The notes: a model not told the origin generated them from the sequence alone. A stretch of DNA of 64,000 nt from Ehretia macrophylla (GCA_037974665.1 CM075767.1:26809498-26873497); one strand, 5' to 3'; numbered from the stretch's first letter, positions 10,826 through 23,702 are shown. Made by a program: numbers and translations.

Positions 10826-11501
10826 TGTCACGCCCCGACCCAGCCCCCAAACAAAAGGTTAAGTCCAGACCCGACACACGGACAGAGTCTCCCCTGTACC
10901 GTGGACATTTGAAAACCTGTAAACTTGCAAATAAGGTAACTACAAAGTAAACAAACTTTTCATGGCTATTTATAAAGATTCAAGGCCATCCGAGCCTTGA
11001 AGTAAACAACAATTCCAAAACCATACAAGCATGCACGAACTTTGTTTACCACATTGTCTAGTAGCCATGACATTCTAGGATATCAATAAAACATAATTAA
11101 AAGATAAAACATTTCTACCATAAGCCATTCACTCCCAAGCATGCAAGGAAATAAAAGCAGGAATAAAAGTTATTACAAGACATGGGCTTCCAATTCGACA
11201 CCACAATCTACTATCCTTCAACTTTACACCACAAGCATATACATAGCCCTTAGGCCACAAAATAGGACATAAGATAAACAGTTGAGCCTTCCACATAGCA
11301 GCAAGAATTTAAACCACCTCAAGCTATCAGGAACATCAACTAAGGTAAAGGATCAGTCTGAACTTCTTCTTCCTCAACTAACTCAACAAGCTGAGGATCA
11401 CCCTCAGCGTCTCCTGAAACATATATCGAGGCATGAGCAACCATTGTTGCCCAGTGAGGGATATAGTCCCGGGGCGTGCAATGCAACAGATAATACAATT
11501 A
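10826..11501 (-). repeat. Partial LTR of Tekay element 2 (U5/R side)
   Basis: It begins TGTCACGCCCCGACCC and aligns by eye along its whole length with the LTRs of B (13977) and solo LTR C (31877). Shared parts include the block at 10878-10897, the GGCCATCCGAGCC segment and the CCCAGTGAGGGATATAGTCC segment. It stops near ATTATACAAC, where sequence of the Tekay element 1 leader takes over. The plus-strand ORF at 11282 lies inside and is not a gene. Confidence 0.8.
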
Positions 11502-11746
11502 TACAACTTTTAACACATAAACAACAAACTCATATAAAGCACATAGATCACATAAGGTTCAATCACATAAGCAAATTGATCACATAATCACATAAGCACT
11601 TAAATCACATAATCACATAATCATTTAATCACACCAATACATATTTCACTTTTCTTTCTTTTCATACATATTTCATGCTAAGACCTTTACCCACATTCCG
11701 AGAATACCCCGGCTAACAACTAACATGCGCTCTGATACCACTTAAA
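11502..11746 (-). mobile_element. Second leader copy of Tekay element 1, left of its left LTR
   Basis: The sequence matches 28480-28721, the leader with CACATAA repeats and the PBS (here 11735-11746 region, minus strand TGGTATCAGAGC). An LTR with a primer site on its outer side means that a further internal region once followed to the left. This suggests a former LTR-internal-LTR-internal arrangement later cut at about 11501. Confidence 0.7.
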
Positions 11747-13976
11747 TGTCACGCCCCAACTCGACCCCACCTACAATCAGTCAGGACGCAACGGAATTTC
11801 GGCAGTATAACGACAGTAAATAGATTACCGAGGTTCTAAACCAACCTTATTAATAACATTAAACATCCAATTCTATAACCATACAAACAACAACTCCTCA
11901 ACAGCATAACAACAAACAACATAACCGTAATTTACAATAATCAGTCTTCGTTATCTGCCTCCGTTCCAACATAACATACAATACCTCAACCTTATCATAC
12001 ATTTCAAAAATAAGTTGAGACCCATCTAACAACTTAACCATAGGCAAAAGAAAGCCAATAAGTTAACATCATTTGGATCATCATCTTTTCAACATCTATT
12101 ACAATAAAAACCATAAAGCATATAAAAGTCTATTAAGCTAATGTACATGACATTAAACAACATAGAATCATGGATAAGACTCAGGAACATATGACTCGTC
12201 CACGTAAGGCACATTTTCCTCCTCAGGAGGCACGTACCCGTAATCCGGCTCTACAACACCTGTGAGCATGCAATAATAAAGAGTGAGCTAATATACATAA
12301 GCCCAGTGAGGATCAGATAGATGTCGAGCAAGGTTTACTAAACTCCTTGGAAATAATCCTTTGAGTCAGTAAACACACAATAACACAAATAATACTATCA
12401 TCACATAACTATATGACCAATCAATAAAGGATACTCTCTCTAGTTGGTGTAGCTCCAAACGCCATCACGATCTCAACCGTTCTTCTTATAACTCCCCATT
12501 ACTCACGCACCCGAGGTTCCTCACTAGCCCCTCGCTCCATGACACCTCCGTCATGCGAGCTGGGGGTAGCCTATGGCAGTCATGCCGTTATCAACCCGAC
12601 AGCCCAACGCTGCCCGAGAGGTGGCACACACATACCAAGACTCCATAATCATCATCAATCATCAATCAATCATCAATTGGGAGATCAGCAACGAAAGTGC
12701 CCGATTCCCGAACTCAATAATAATCAATCAATAACATCAATATAACGTCAATATTTAATTAAACAACAAACAACTAAGTTAGATGACAAAGTAGGCCATC
12801 TAACCGGACATGCATTATATACACAATTAAACCCTAAATTACTCATCAACAATTCACCATTCAACACTCAAACAACACCCAACCATCTAAAGGCATCGTT
12901 CAAGAAATTAAAGAATGACAACCTAAACTTCTAAAATTCATAACTTACAATCTACTAATCCAAACATTGCCAAATCAGTTTCTATCACTCACCCATTCAA
13001 ACTACTACATTAGCCCTCTCGGAAATCCACCATAACACCTCCAAATCATTCCCGATAACCCTAAAATCCTAGGATGTCTTGGCTGGATTTTCCGGATTTT
13101 CACACGAACAATGTAATCGAAAATTCGGCATTACAACAGCGCTAACACGTAATTATCAAGTATTTAGAAATCGACGGCAATCGATTTCGATCAACACAAC
13201 TCATTTAATTCAACTTTGAACATTTTAATCAAAATTAAATATCCGAAAAATAAAAATTATGCTACATCCGACAGAAATTCGTAGTATTGTATCAAAATGA
13301 TCCCTAACATGCAAGGAGCAATAATCTATCATCAGATTTCAATTCTAACGGTTACATTTTCATTTATGAGCAAAAGTATAAAAATGACATTTTGAGATCT
13401 AGAATTTTTCTCTCACCTTTGATGCGATATAAGCCTAGGAATGCGTGAAGTGCGTGCCCAACAAGCAGAATCCAAGTCGGTGCGAAGTTTTACGGACAAA
13501 AAACCAAGTTTTCTTTGAAAAATTGGATTGAAAAGCTTTGAAATCTCTTTTCTTTTTCTCTCCTTCTTCTCACGGCAATGTGTGTGTTTGTGATGGTGTT
13601 TTGTGTTATTTTTAGTGTGTGTAGGTGATATAAGCTTATATGGTCAATAATTAAATAAAGTCAAAGTTAGTTTAAATTGGTATTTTTGTGTTTTAATGAC
13701 TTTAATTGCATTTTCTTGATCACCAAAGTTCAAAACATTTATTCAACACCCAAGCTAGCTCAAGTAAATTATTTTTAGGTGACAAGAAGTTTTACAATCC
13801 AACAATTTCACCCGAGTCGGCTTAAAACTCGATTTTTGCAAAAGTCGGTGTAAAAATCCTAATAAATTCCTAAGCCGATTTTAAAATTGTTTTCATCAAA
13901 CACAGGTCTATTAAAGTCCGTGGACTAGGTCTAGAAGGGTTAAAAAGACCAGTTTCAAAATTTTAGTGGACGTGCG
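11747..13976 (-). repeat. 3' LTR of Tekay element 1, first part (interrupted by B)
   Basis: It starts TGTCACGCCCCAACTCGACC and matches the right LTR from 28722 onward. It is interrupted at 13976 by element B and resumes at 23492, where the five bases GTGCG are duplicated. The short ORF at 12539 is antisense in the LTR and recurs at 1259 and 29514 only because the LTR does. Confidence 0.9.
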
Positions 13977-16453
13977 TGTAACGCCCCGATCCCTCACGAG
14001 ACCGGAGGCTCTAATAGCCAAGCTATTCTCAACCCAATACCAAACCCGGTCACAAAATTTTAGGGAAAAACGGACAGAGTTTCCCCTGTACTATGGGCAT
14101 TCTGAAAACCTGTAAACACTCAAACAAAGTCCCAACAATACAATACAAGCTTTTCTTAATTAAACATCAAAGTTCTAAGGCCATCCGAGCCTTATAGTAC
14201 ACAATAGTTCCAAAACACCCAAGCATGCGAGAACTTATTATCAACATAGTTTTATAATCATGACATTCTAGGAAATCAATTAAACATAATTGAAAGATCA
14301 AACATTTCTACTTTAAGTCATTCACTCCCAAGCATGCGAAGAAGCTAATAGCAGAAATATAAGTTATTACAAGATATAGGTTCCCAAATCTACTCTACAA
14401 CCAACTATCCTTCAACTTCTTACAACAACCAATATAAACAAAGCCCTTAGGCCACAAAATAGATACACAAATACCAAATAGAAACAAGAAGGCACACCAC
14501 TTCAGAATAACACACAGCAACTAGGGCAACTCCTCCAACTGCGCCACCTGAAACATGTTAGCGAGGTATGAGCAACCACTGTTGCCCAGTGAGGGATATA
14601 GTCCCGGGGCGTGCAATGCAACAGATAATACAATTACACAACAATAACACTTTAACAATTTAAGAATCAATGATAACTTAAATAACCACACAATTAAAAG
14701 GATACATTTCAACAATCCCCTATACACCAATCTTCACTGGTCTTCAATCACGATCCACGAACCACGAGCACGATCACGATAAGCCGGCATAACCCCAATC
14801 ACTCCAGTGGGTGTACTCCGGATGTACCCCGAATCCTACGACCCAACATCCCCTGGCAATCTCCGGACCAGGCGAATGAGGGAATAGGGCACGGAGTTTG
14901 AATATCCACCGGCAAGCCCTCTGCCGCCCAGCCGATATTCAACACATCCGCCCCGACACTATGGTTGCGCAACCACTATGCAATGCACTTAACAATGGCA
15001 AGTTAATAGCAATAATATGAGCATTAACACATAGGAGGATCAACAAAGTAGGTTGACCTCGATGCAATTAGAATAGAAGCAATTATATAAGCTAATAAGC
15101 AGTTTACAAAGGAACATATACAAAATAAGCATAGAATCATACCAAAAGCTCCAAATCAACTTGAAACCACATATAAACACTTAAGGAGTCATGCCATTGT
15201 TTTAGAAGTGTGAGTCAACCGAAATTGCACCTAAACCCCTTTGTTTTTCGAACTATTTCTCTTCCAAACCGAGGTTAATGATTTCATTTTCAAAGGAAAC
15301 TCTCCCAATCTTCTAACTAACCCTCAAGGTACCCTCTCAACCCTCTAACTCATTCAAATGCCCGCGATTACCCCGAAAGCCCCAAATTCCCTCTTATGGC
15401 TTTAAACTACACATACCTTATCCGGGCTTCAAACGAGGGTTATCAAAGCTTCTATAGCACCTAGGTAGCCTAAGAATACTAGAAGTGAAGCCCGAATCCA
15501 CCCGGATTCGCATGAACCCCGAAAGCCCTTTATTAAAGTCAACTATTTTACGTTTTATGCGATTCTAGAGCAATGTAAGTGCACGGGGATATTAGACTAC
15601 CTTCACTAACACCTAAGGCATCTATTAGAAGTATTGAATCAAGTTAAAACGCGCGATTACACCAAACCCTAGAAATCCCGTCACTATTCACCCCTACGAA
15701 TCAACTATCGATTTCTACCGTTTAATACATGAAACAATAGCATAAATGTGGTCTCTACTACATGTATACAACATATATAAGCTTATTTGAGCATTGCAAT
15801 AGCATTAGACAACATTTCCAATAAATCAAGAAAATAGCAACATTTGTAGAATGCACAAATAAGCATGAAAACCCTCACCTAAAGCGCGTAGGAGCACCTA
15901 GAAGGCTTGCACACACCCTAAACTACTTGTCCAAGGCTTGGAGAGGATTGGATTGGAGATTTGATGAGCAAAAGATCTCCTTCTTGGCTGCTAAGGGCTG
16001 TTCGGATTTTGAACAGTAATTCCTGCACTTTTTTTTTTTTTGTTTTTGCTAAGTTATGAGCTTATATTGATATATAAGGTGTATGGTTGGGTGGGGTCAA
16101 GTTTGGGTGCTTAAGTGGTCAATTATAATGCGCGTAGTAAGCTTAAAACGAGTCTAAAGTGAAGCATGTGTGCTAGTTAATTAAAACTCTAAGTTAGTTA
16201 CGTAACACTATTCATTGAACTACTAAAATCATTTTTTAAACGAGCTCTCCTACCGCTTCTAGCTCAATTGCACATTTTTTCCACTACTTTAACAATTAAT
16301 ATGATTTAATAAAAATGTTAATTAACTAATAGAATGCAGTTTAAAAACGAAGTGAATAGTAATTTAAGAAGACAATTAATAAGGCATAGAAAGAGGTGCG
16401 CAAATAAAGGATACAACAGTAATTGAATGCATGGCTAAATCTCGGGCGTCACA
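13977..16453 (-). repeat. Element B LTR copy 1
   Basis: TG..CA ends (TGTAACGCCCCGATCC to GGGCGTCACA). It carries the U5-side block ACGGACAGAGTTTCCCCTGT at about 14071, shared with elements C, D, E and Tekay 2. A 69-codon minus ORF at 14521-14730 sits in the LTR and is not conserved in solo LTR C, so I do not call it a gene. A run of 13 T lies near 16029. Confidence 0.95.
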
Positions 16454-17495
16454 TCCTCTCCCCCTTAAACAAATTGCGTCCACGCAATTCTTCTTCCAAA
16501 AGAACTCCGCATCAACTGAAAACCAACTTCAATTACTCTTCATCAGTTGCTGAGCAAGAATACTGTATACAAATTCTCGTAAGAACCCATTAAGAAATCC
16601 CAGTAGTATTGCCTGCGAACCTCATGTAATAAGGCCAAATAAAGGCTCCAATAGAGATGCTACTTCGAAATCCAAATAAGAATCCCGCTGGCACGAATAC
16701 CATAGAAGAATAGAATCCCAACTAACAGTGGCGAGAAAATACCAATAAGAATTTAGAGTACAAATACAGAAGATAATTCCATATAATAAGGCTGATTAGA
16801 ATCCCAAACTAAGTCTTCCGAGTAATACCAGCAAGAAAATACTAGAAGGATACTCAATAAGAAAACCGAGAGAACGGTCATATAGAAATCCCAATGGAAG
16901 CCATTCATTTCTGACTACTGAGCGTAGAAGAATGCCTTGGAAGAAATCCCAATAACTGAGTTCCGCTTACAACATTCTCATTCCCGCTAATCCACACAAC
17001 TTGGAGGGCTTGTTGCTAATCACTTCTCTTCAGGGGGAGGAAGAAATCTTTCTTACCATTTCAACGGGACATGTATGAATGCCAAGATATCACATTTACA
17101 CATATATGTTTTAAACTATTATGCAAACATGTTTATATAAGAGTTTATGACATAGGGTAATCATCAAAATCATTCAAGGACAACAATCAAGTCAATCATA
17201 ACACAACTCAATCCAAGACATTCAAATACACACATTACAAGCAACAATTCAAGCAATTATCAATTCACGAGGTCAATTTGATGCATAACTAGCCACTTTA
17301 CTTCACTTAGCACACACTTAGCACGTAACACATAATTATATCATATAGGTGCAATCATTAGATATAAGACACACAATCACACATGCAGGCATACACTTTC
17401 AAGACACACACTTAACAAGCACACACTCAAGGGTTACTACCCGACAGGCCGAGGACCCTATCCCGGCTTAGAGCTAACTAAGCTCTGATACCACC
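16454..17495 (-). mobile_element. Element B internal region, copy 1 (non-coding)
   Basis: The polypurine tract (minus) is 16454-16470 and the adjacent hairpin is 16472-16489 (sense AATTGCG-TGGA-CGCAATT). From about 16500 to 16960 the sense strand is a series of degenerate CTTATTGGTATTTTC / GGGATTCTTATTTGG units. From about 17140 to 17440 it is a CACATA-type leader. The PBS is 17482-17493 (TGGTATCAGAGC on the minus strand). No ORF of note is present. Confidence 0.9.
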
Positions 17496-19972
17496 TGTAA
17501 CGCCCCGATCCCTCACGAGACCGGAGGCTCTAATAGCCAAGCTATTCTCAACCCAATACCAAACCCGGTCACAAAATTTTAGGGAAAAACGGACAGAGTT
17601 TCCCCTGTACTATGGGCATTCTGAAAACCTGTAAACACTCAAACAAAGTCCCAACAATACAATACAAGCTTTTCTTAATTAAACATCAAAGTTCTAAGGC
17701 CATCCGAGCCTTATAGTACACAATAGTTCCAAAACACCCAAGCATGCGAGAACTTATTATCAACATAGTTTTATAATCATGACATTCTAGGAAATCAATT
17801 AAACATAATTGAAAGATCAAACATTTCTACTTTAAGTCATTCACTCCCAAGCATGCGAAGAAGCTAATAGCAGAAATATAAGTTATTACAAGATATAGGT
17901 TCCCAAATCTACTCTACAACCAACTATCCTTCAACTTCTTACAACAACCAATATAAACAAAGCCCTTAGGCCACAAAATAGATACACAAATACCAAATAG
18001 AAACAAGAAGGCACACCACTTCAGAATAACACACAGCAACTAGGGCAACTCCTCCAACTGCGCCACCTGAAACATGTTAGCGAGGTATGAGCAACCACTG
18101 TTGCCCAGTGAGGGATATAGTCCCGGGGCGTGCAATGCAACAGATAATACAATTACACAACAATAACACTTTAACAATTTAAGAATCAATGATAACTTAA
18201 ATAACCACACAATTAAAAGGATACATTTCAACAATCCCCTATACACCAATCTTCACTGGTCTTCAATCACGATCCACGAACCACGAGCACGATCACGATA
18301 AGCCGGCATAACCCCAATCACTCCAGTGGGTGTACTCCGGATGTACCCCGAATCCTACGACCCAACATCCCCTGGCAATCTCCGGACCAGGCGAATGAGG
18401 GAATAGGGCACGGAGTTTGAATATCCACCGGCAAGCCCTCTGCCGCCCAGCCGATATTCAACACATCCGCCCCGACACTATGGTTGCGCAACCACTATGC
18501 AATGCACTTAACAATGGCAAGTTAATAGCAATAATATGAGCATTAACACATAGGAGGATCAACAAAGTAGGTTGACCTCGATGCAATTAGAATAGAAGCA
18601 ATTATATAAGCTAATAAGCAGTTTACAAAGGAACATATACAAAATAAGCATAGAATCATACCAAAAGCTCCAAATCAACTTGAAACCACATATAAACACT
18701 TAAGGAGTCATGCCATTGTTTTAGAAGTGTGAGTCAACCGAAATTGCACCTAAACCCCTTTGTTTTTCGAACTATTTCTCTTCCAAACCGAGGTTAATGA
18801 TTTCATTTTCAAAGGAAACTCTCCCAATCTTCTAACTAACCCTCAAGGTACCCTCTCAACCCTCTAACTCATTCAAATGCCCGCGATTACCCCGAAAGCC
18901 CCAAATTCCCTCTTATGGCTTTAAACTACACATACCTTATCCGGGCTTCAAACGAGGGTTATCAAAGCTTCTATAGCACCTAGGTAGCCTAAGAATACTA
19001 GAAGTGAAGCCCGAATCCACCCGGATTCGCATGAACCCCGAAAGCCCTTTATTAAAGTCAACTATTTTACGTTTTATGCGATTCTAGAGCAATGTAAGTG
19101 CACGGGGATATTAGACTACCTTCACTAACACCTAAGGCATCTATTAGAAGTATTGAATCAAGTTAAAACGCGCGATTACACCAAACCCTAGAAATCCCGT
19201 CACTATTCACCCCTACGAATCAACTATCGATTTCTACCGTTTAATACATGAAACAATAGCATAAATGTGGTCTCTACTACATGTATACAACATATATAAG
19301 CTTATTTGAGCATTGCAATAGCATTAGACAACATTTCCAATAAATCAAGAAAATAGCAACATTTGTAGAATGCACAAATAAGCATGAAAACCCTCACCTA
19401 AAGCGCGTAGGAGCACCTAGAAGGCTTGCACACACCCTAAACTACTTGTCCAAGGCTTGGAGAGGATTGGATTGGAGATTTGATGAGCAAAAGATCTCCT
19501 TCTTGGCTGCTAAGGGCTGTTCGGATTTTGAACAGTAATTCCTGCACTTTTTTTTTTTTTGTTTTTGCTAAGTTATGAGCTTATATTGATATATAAGGTG
19601 TATGGTTGGGTGGGGTCAAGTTTGGGTGCTTAAGTGGTCAATTATAATGCGCGTAGTAAGCTTAAAACGAGTCTAAAGTGAAGCATGTGTGCTAGTTAAT
19701 TAAAACTCTAAGTTAGTTACGTAACACTATTCATTGAACTACTAAAATCATTTTTTAAACGAGCTCTCCTACCGCTTCTAGCTCAATTGCACATTTTTTC
19801 CACTACTTTAACAATTAATATGATTTAATAAAAATGTTAATTAACTAATAGAATGCAGTTTAAAAACGAAGTGAATAGTAATTTAAGAAGACAATTAATA
19901 AGGCATAGAAAGAGGTGCGCAAATAAAGGATACAACAGTAATTGAATGCATGGCTAAATCTCGGGCGTCACA
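17496..19972 (-). repeat. Element B LTR copy 2
   Basis: It is identical by eye to copy 1, offset by 3519 bp. It serves as 5' LTR of the left unit and 3' LTR of the right unit, as the PBS on its left and the polypurine tract on its right show. Confidence 0.95.
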
Positions 19973-21014
19973 TCCTCTCCCCCTTAAACAAATTGCGTCC
20001 ACGCAATTCTTCTTCCAAAAGAACTCCGCATCAACTGAAAACCAACTTCAATTACTCTTCATCAGTTGCTGAGCAAGAATACTGTATACAAATTCTCGTA
20101 AGAACCCATTAAGAAATCCCAGTAGTATTGCCTGCGAACCTCATGTAATAAGGCCAAATAAAGGCTCCAATAGAGATGCTACTTCGAAATCCAAATAAGA
20201 ATCCCGCTGGCACGAATACCATAGAAGAATAGAATCCCAACTAACAGTGGCGAGAAAATACCAATAAGAATTTAGAGTACAAATACAGAAGATAATTCCA
20301 TATAATAAGGCTGATTAGAATCCCAAACTAAGTCTTCCGAGTAATACCAGCAAGAAAATACTAGAAGGATACTCAATAAGAAAACCGAGAGAACGGTCAT
20401 ATAGAAATCCCAAAGGAAGCCATTCATTTCTGACTACTGAGCGTAGAAGAATGCCTTGGAAGAAATCCCAATAACTGAGTTCCGCTTACAACATTCTCAT
20501 TCCCGCTAATCCACACAACTTGGAGGGCTTGTTGCTAATCACTTCTCTTCAGGGGGAGGAAGAAATCTTTCTTACCATTTCAACGGGACATGTATGAATG
20601 CCAAGATATCACATTTACACATATATGTTTTAAACTATTATGCAAACATGTTTATATAAGAGTTTATGACATAGGGTAATCATCAAAATCATTCAAGGAC
20701 AACAATCAAGTCAATCATAACACAACTCAATCCAAGACATTCAAATACACACATTACAAGCAACAATTCAAGCAATTATCAATTCACGAGGTCAATTTGA
20801 TGCATAACTAGCCACTTTACTTCACTTAGCACACACTTAGCACGTAACACATAATTATATCATATAGGTGCAATCATTAGATATAAGACACACAATCACA
20901 CATGCAGGCATACACTTTCAAGACACACACTTAACAAGCACACACTCAAGGGTTACTACCCGACAGGCCGAGGACCCTATCCCGGCTTAGAGCTAACTAA
21001 GCTCTGATACCACC
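19973..21014 (-). mobile_element. Element B internal region, copy 2 (non-coding)
   Basis: It repeats copy 1, with the polypurine tract at 19973-19989, hairpin at 19991-20008 and PBS at 21001-21012. The only difference I noticed from copy 1 is A at 20414 for T at 16895. Confidence 0.9.
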
Positions 21015-23491
21015 TGTAACGCCCCGATCCCTCACGAGACCGGAGGCTCTAATAGCCAAGCTATTCTCAACCCAATACCAAACCCGGTCACAAAATTTTA
21101 GGGAAAAACGGACAGAGTTTCCCCTGTACTATGGGCATTCTGAAAACCTGTAAACACTCAAACAAAGTCCCAACAATACAATACAAGCTTTTCTTAATTA
21201 AACATCAAAGTTCTAAGGCCATCCGAGCCTTATAGTACACAATAGTTCCAAAACACCCAAGCATGCGAGAACTTATTATCAACATAGTTTTATAATCATG
21301 ACATTCTAGGAAATCAATTAAACATAATTGAAAGATCAAACATTTCTACTTTAAGTCATTCACTCCCAAGCATGCGAAGAAGCTAATAGCAGAAATATAA
21401 GTTATTACAAGATATAGGTTCCCAAATCTACTCTACAACCAACTATCCTTCAACTTCTTACAACAACCAATATAAACAAAGCCCTTAGGCCACAAAATAG
21501 ATACACAAATACCAAATAGAAACAAGAAGGCACACCACTTCAGAATAACACACAGCAACTAGGGCAACTCCTCCAACTGCGCCACCTGAAACATGTTAGC
21601 GAGGTATGAGCAACCACTGTTGCCCAGTGAGGGATATAGTCCCGGGGCGTGCAATGCAACAGATAATACAATTACACAACAATAACACTTTAACAATTTA
21701 AGAATCAATGATAACTTAAATAACCACACAATTAAAAGGATACATTTCAACAATCCCCTATACACCAATCTTCACTGGTCTTCAATCACGATCCACGAAC
21801 CACGAGCACGATCACGATAAGCCGGCATAACCCCAATCACTCCAGTGGGTGTACTCCGGATGTACCCCGAATCCTACGACCCAACATCCCCTGGCAATCT
21901 CCGGACCAGGCGAATGAGGGAATAGGGCACGGAGTTTGAATATCCACCGGCAAGCCCTCTGCCGCCCAGCCGATATTCAACACATCCGCCCCGACACTAT
22001 GGTTGCGCAACCACTATGCAATGCACTTAACAATGGCAAGTTAATAGCAATAATATGAGCATTAACACATAGGAGGATCAACAAAGTAGGTTGACCTCGA
22101 TGCAATTAGAATAGAAGCAATTATATAAGCTAATAAGCAGTTTACAAAGGAACATATACAAAATAAGCATAGAATCATACCAAAAGCTCCAAATCAACTT
22201 GAAACCACATATAAACACTTAAGGAGTCATGCCATTGTTTTAGAAGTGTGAGTCAACCGAAATTGCACCTAAACCCCTTTGTTTTTCGAACTATTTCTCT
22301 TCCAAACCGAGGTTAATGATTTCATTTTCAAAGGAAACTCTCCCAATCTTCTAACTAACCCTCAAGGTACCCTCTCAACCCTCTAACTCATTCAAATGCC
22401 CGCGATTACCCCGAAAGCCCCAAATTCCCTCTTATGGCTTTAAACTACACATACCTTATCCGGGCTTCAAACGAGGGTTATCAAAGCTTCTATAGCACCT
22501 AGGTAGCCTAAGAATACTAGAAGTGAAGCCCGAATCCACCCGGATTCGCATGAACCCCGAAAGCCCTTTATTAAAGTCAACTATTTTACGTTTTATGCGA
22601 TTCTAGAGCAATGTAAGTGCACGGGGATATTAGACTACCTTCACTAACACCTAAGGCATCTATTAGAAGTATTGAATCAAGTTAAAACGCGCGATTACAC
22701 CAAACCCTAGAAATCCCGTCACTATTCACCCCTACGAATCAACTATCGATTTCTACCGTTTAATACATGAAACAATAGCATAAATGTGGTCTCTACTACA
22801 TGTATACAACATATATAAGCTTATTTGAGCATTGCAATAGCATTAGACAACATTTCCAATAAATCAAGAAAATAGCAACATTTGTAGAATGCACAAATAA
22901 GCATGAAAACCCTCACCTAAAGCGCGTAGGAGCACCTAGAAGGCTTGCACACACCCTAAACTACTTGTCCAAGGCTTGGAGAGGATTGGATTGGAGATTT
23001 GATGAGCAAAAGATCTCCTTCTTGGCTGCTAAGGGCTGTTCGGATTTTGAACAGTAATTCCTGCACTTTTTTTTTTTTTGTTTTTGCTAAGTTATGAGCT
23101 TATATTGATATATAAGGTGTATGGTTGGGTGGGGTCAAGTTTGGGTGCTTAAGTGGTCAATTATAATGCGCGTAGTAAGCTTAAAACGAGTCTAAAGTGA
23201 AGCATGTGTGCTAGTTAATTAAAACTCTAAGTTAGTTACGTAACACTATTCATTGAACTACTAAAATCATTTTTTAAACGAGCTCTCCTACCGCTTCTAG
23301 CTCAATTGCACATTTTTTCCACTACTTTAACAATTAATATGATTTAATAAAAATGTTAATTAACTAATAGAATGCAGTTTAAAAACGAAGTGAATAGTAA
23401 TTTAAGAAGACAATTAATAAGGCATAGAAAGAGGTGCGCAAATAAAGGATACAACAGTAATTGAATGCATGGCTAAATCTCGGGCGTCACA
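21015..23491 (-). repeat. Element B LTR copy 3
   Basis: It is identical by eye to copies 1 and 2 over 2477 bp and ends GGGCGTCACA, directly followed by the GTGCG duplication and the resumed Tekay LTR. Confidence 0.95.
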
Positions 23492-23702
23492 GTGCGTCCA
23501 AAACACTATTCACTAAAAGACGACGATAAAATTTCTGATCCCGTTTTTGATGAAAATTTCATGAATGCACATTTAGCACGTATTAGGAGTATTGACATCA
23601 AAATTATAACTTTCTAGGTCCTATAGCACATAAACAGATCATATGCATGCAAAATGAGGTATAGCACGTAAAACGAGATAAGCAGGAAAGTGGGGTTTCA
23701 CA
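23492..23702 (-). repeat. 3' LTR of Tekay element 1, remaining part
   Basis: It begins with the GTGCG target duplication and ends GTGGGGTTTCACA. It matches 30911-31120 of the right LTR. Confidence 0.9.

Larger units (their letters stand above)
7439..11501 (-). mobile_element. Tekay-like Ty3/gypsy element 2, truncated at both ends
   Basis: On the minus strand: partial 5' LTR (10826-11501), PBS (10808-10819), leader, gag, protease, RT and the first part of RNase H, ending at about 7438. The rest of RNase H, the integrase, the chromodomain and the 3' LTR are missing. The left breakpoint joins mini element A, and the right breakpoint joins the leader of Tekay element 1. Its LTR is homologous to those of elements B and C. 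Confidence 0.85.
13977..23491 (-). mobile_element. Non-autonomous LTR element 'B': tandem LTR-internal-LTR-internal-LTR
   Basis: Three LTRs of 2477 bp lie at 13977-16453, 17496-19972 and 21015-23491, separated by two internal regions of 1042 bp. The repeat period is exactly 3519 bp. The whole array is flanked by the 5-bp duplication GTGCG (13972-13976 and 23492-23496). The undisturbed target is visible in the other Tekay LTR at about 30903-30925. By eye the units are almost identical; I noticed one difference (T at 16895, A at 20414). No gag or pol is present. Each internal region has a PBS and a polypurine tract, giving minus-strand orientation. Confidence 0.95.

Noticed and set aside
12539-12745. 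Recurrent plus-strand ORF starting MTPPSCEL (1259, 12539, 29514)
   Set aside because: It lies antisense inside three copies of the same LTR. Its recurrence follows the LTR, and its C-terminus varies with indels.
14521-14730. 69-codon ORF repeated three times at 3519-bp spacing (14521, 18040, 21559)
   Set aside because: It is identical only because the LTRs are duplicated. The homologous region of solo LTR C does not keep the frame.
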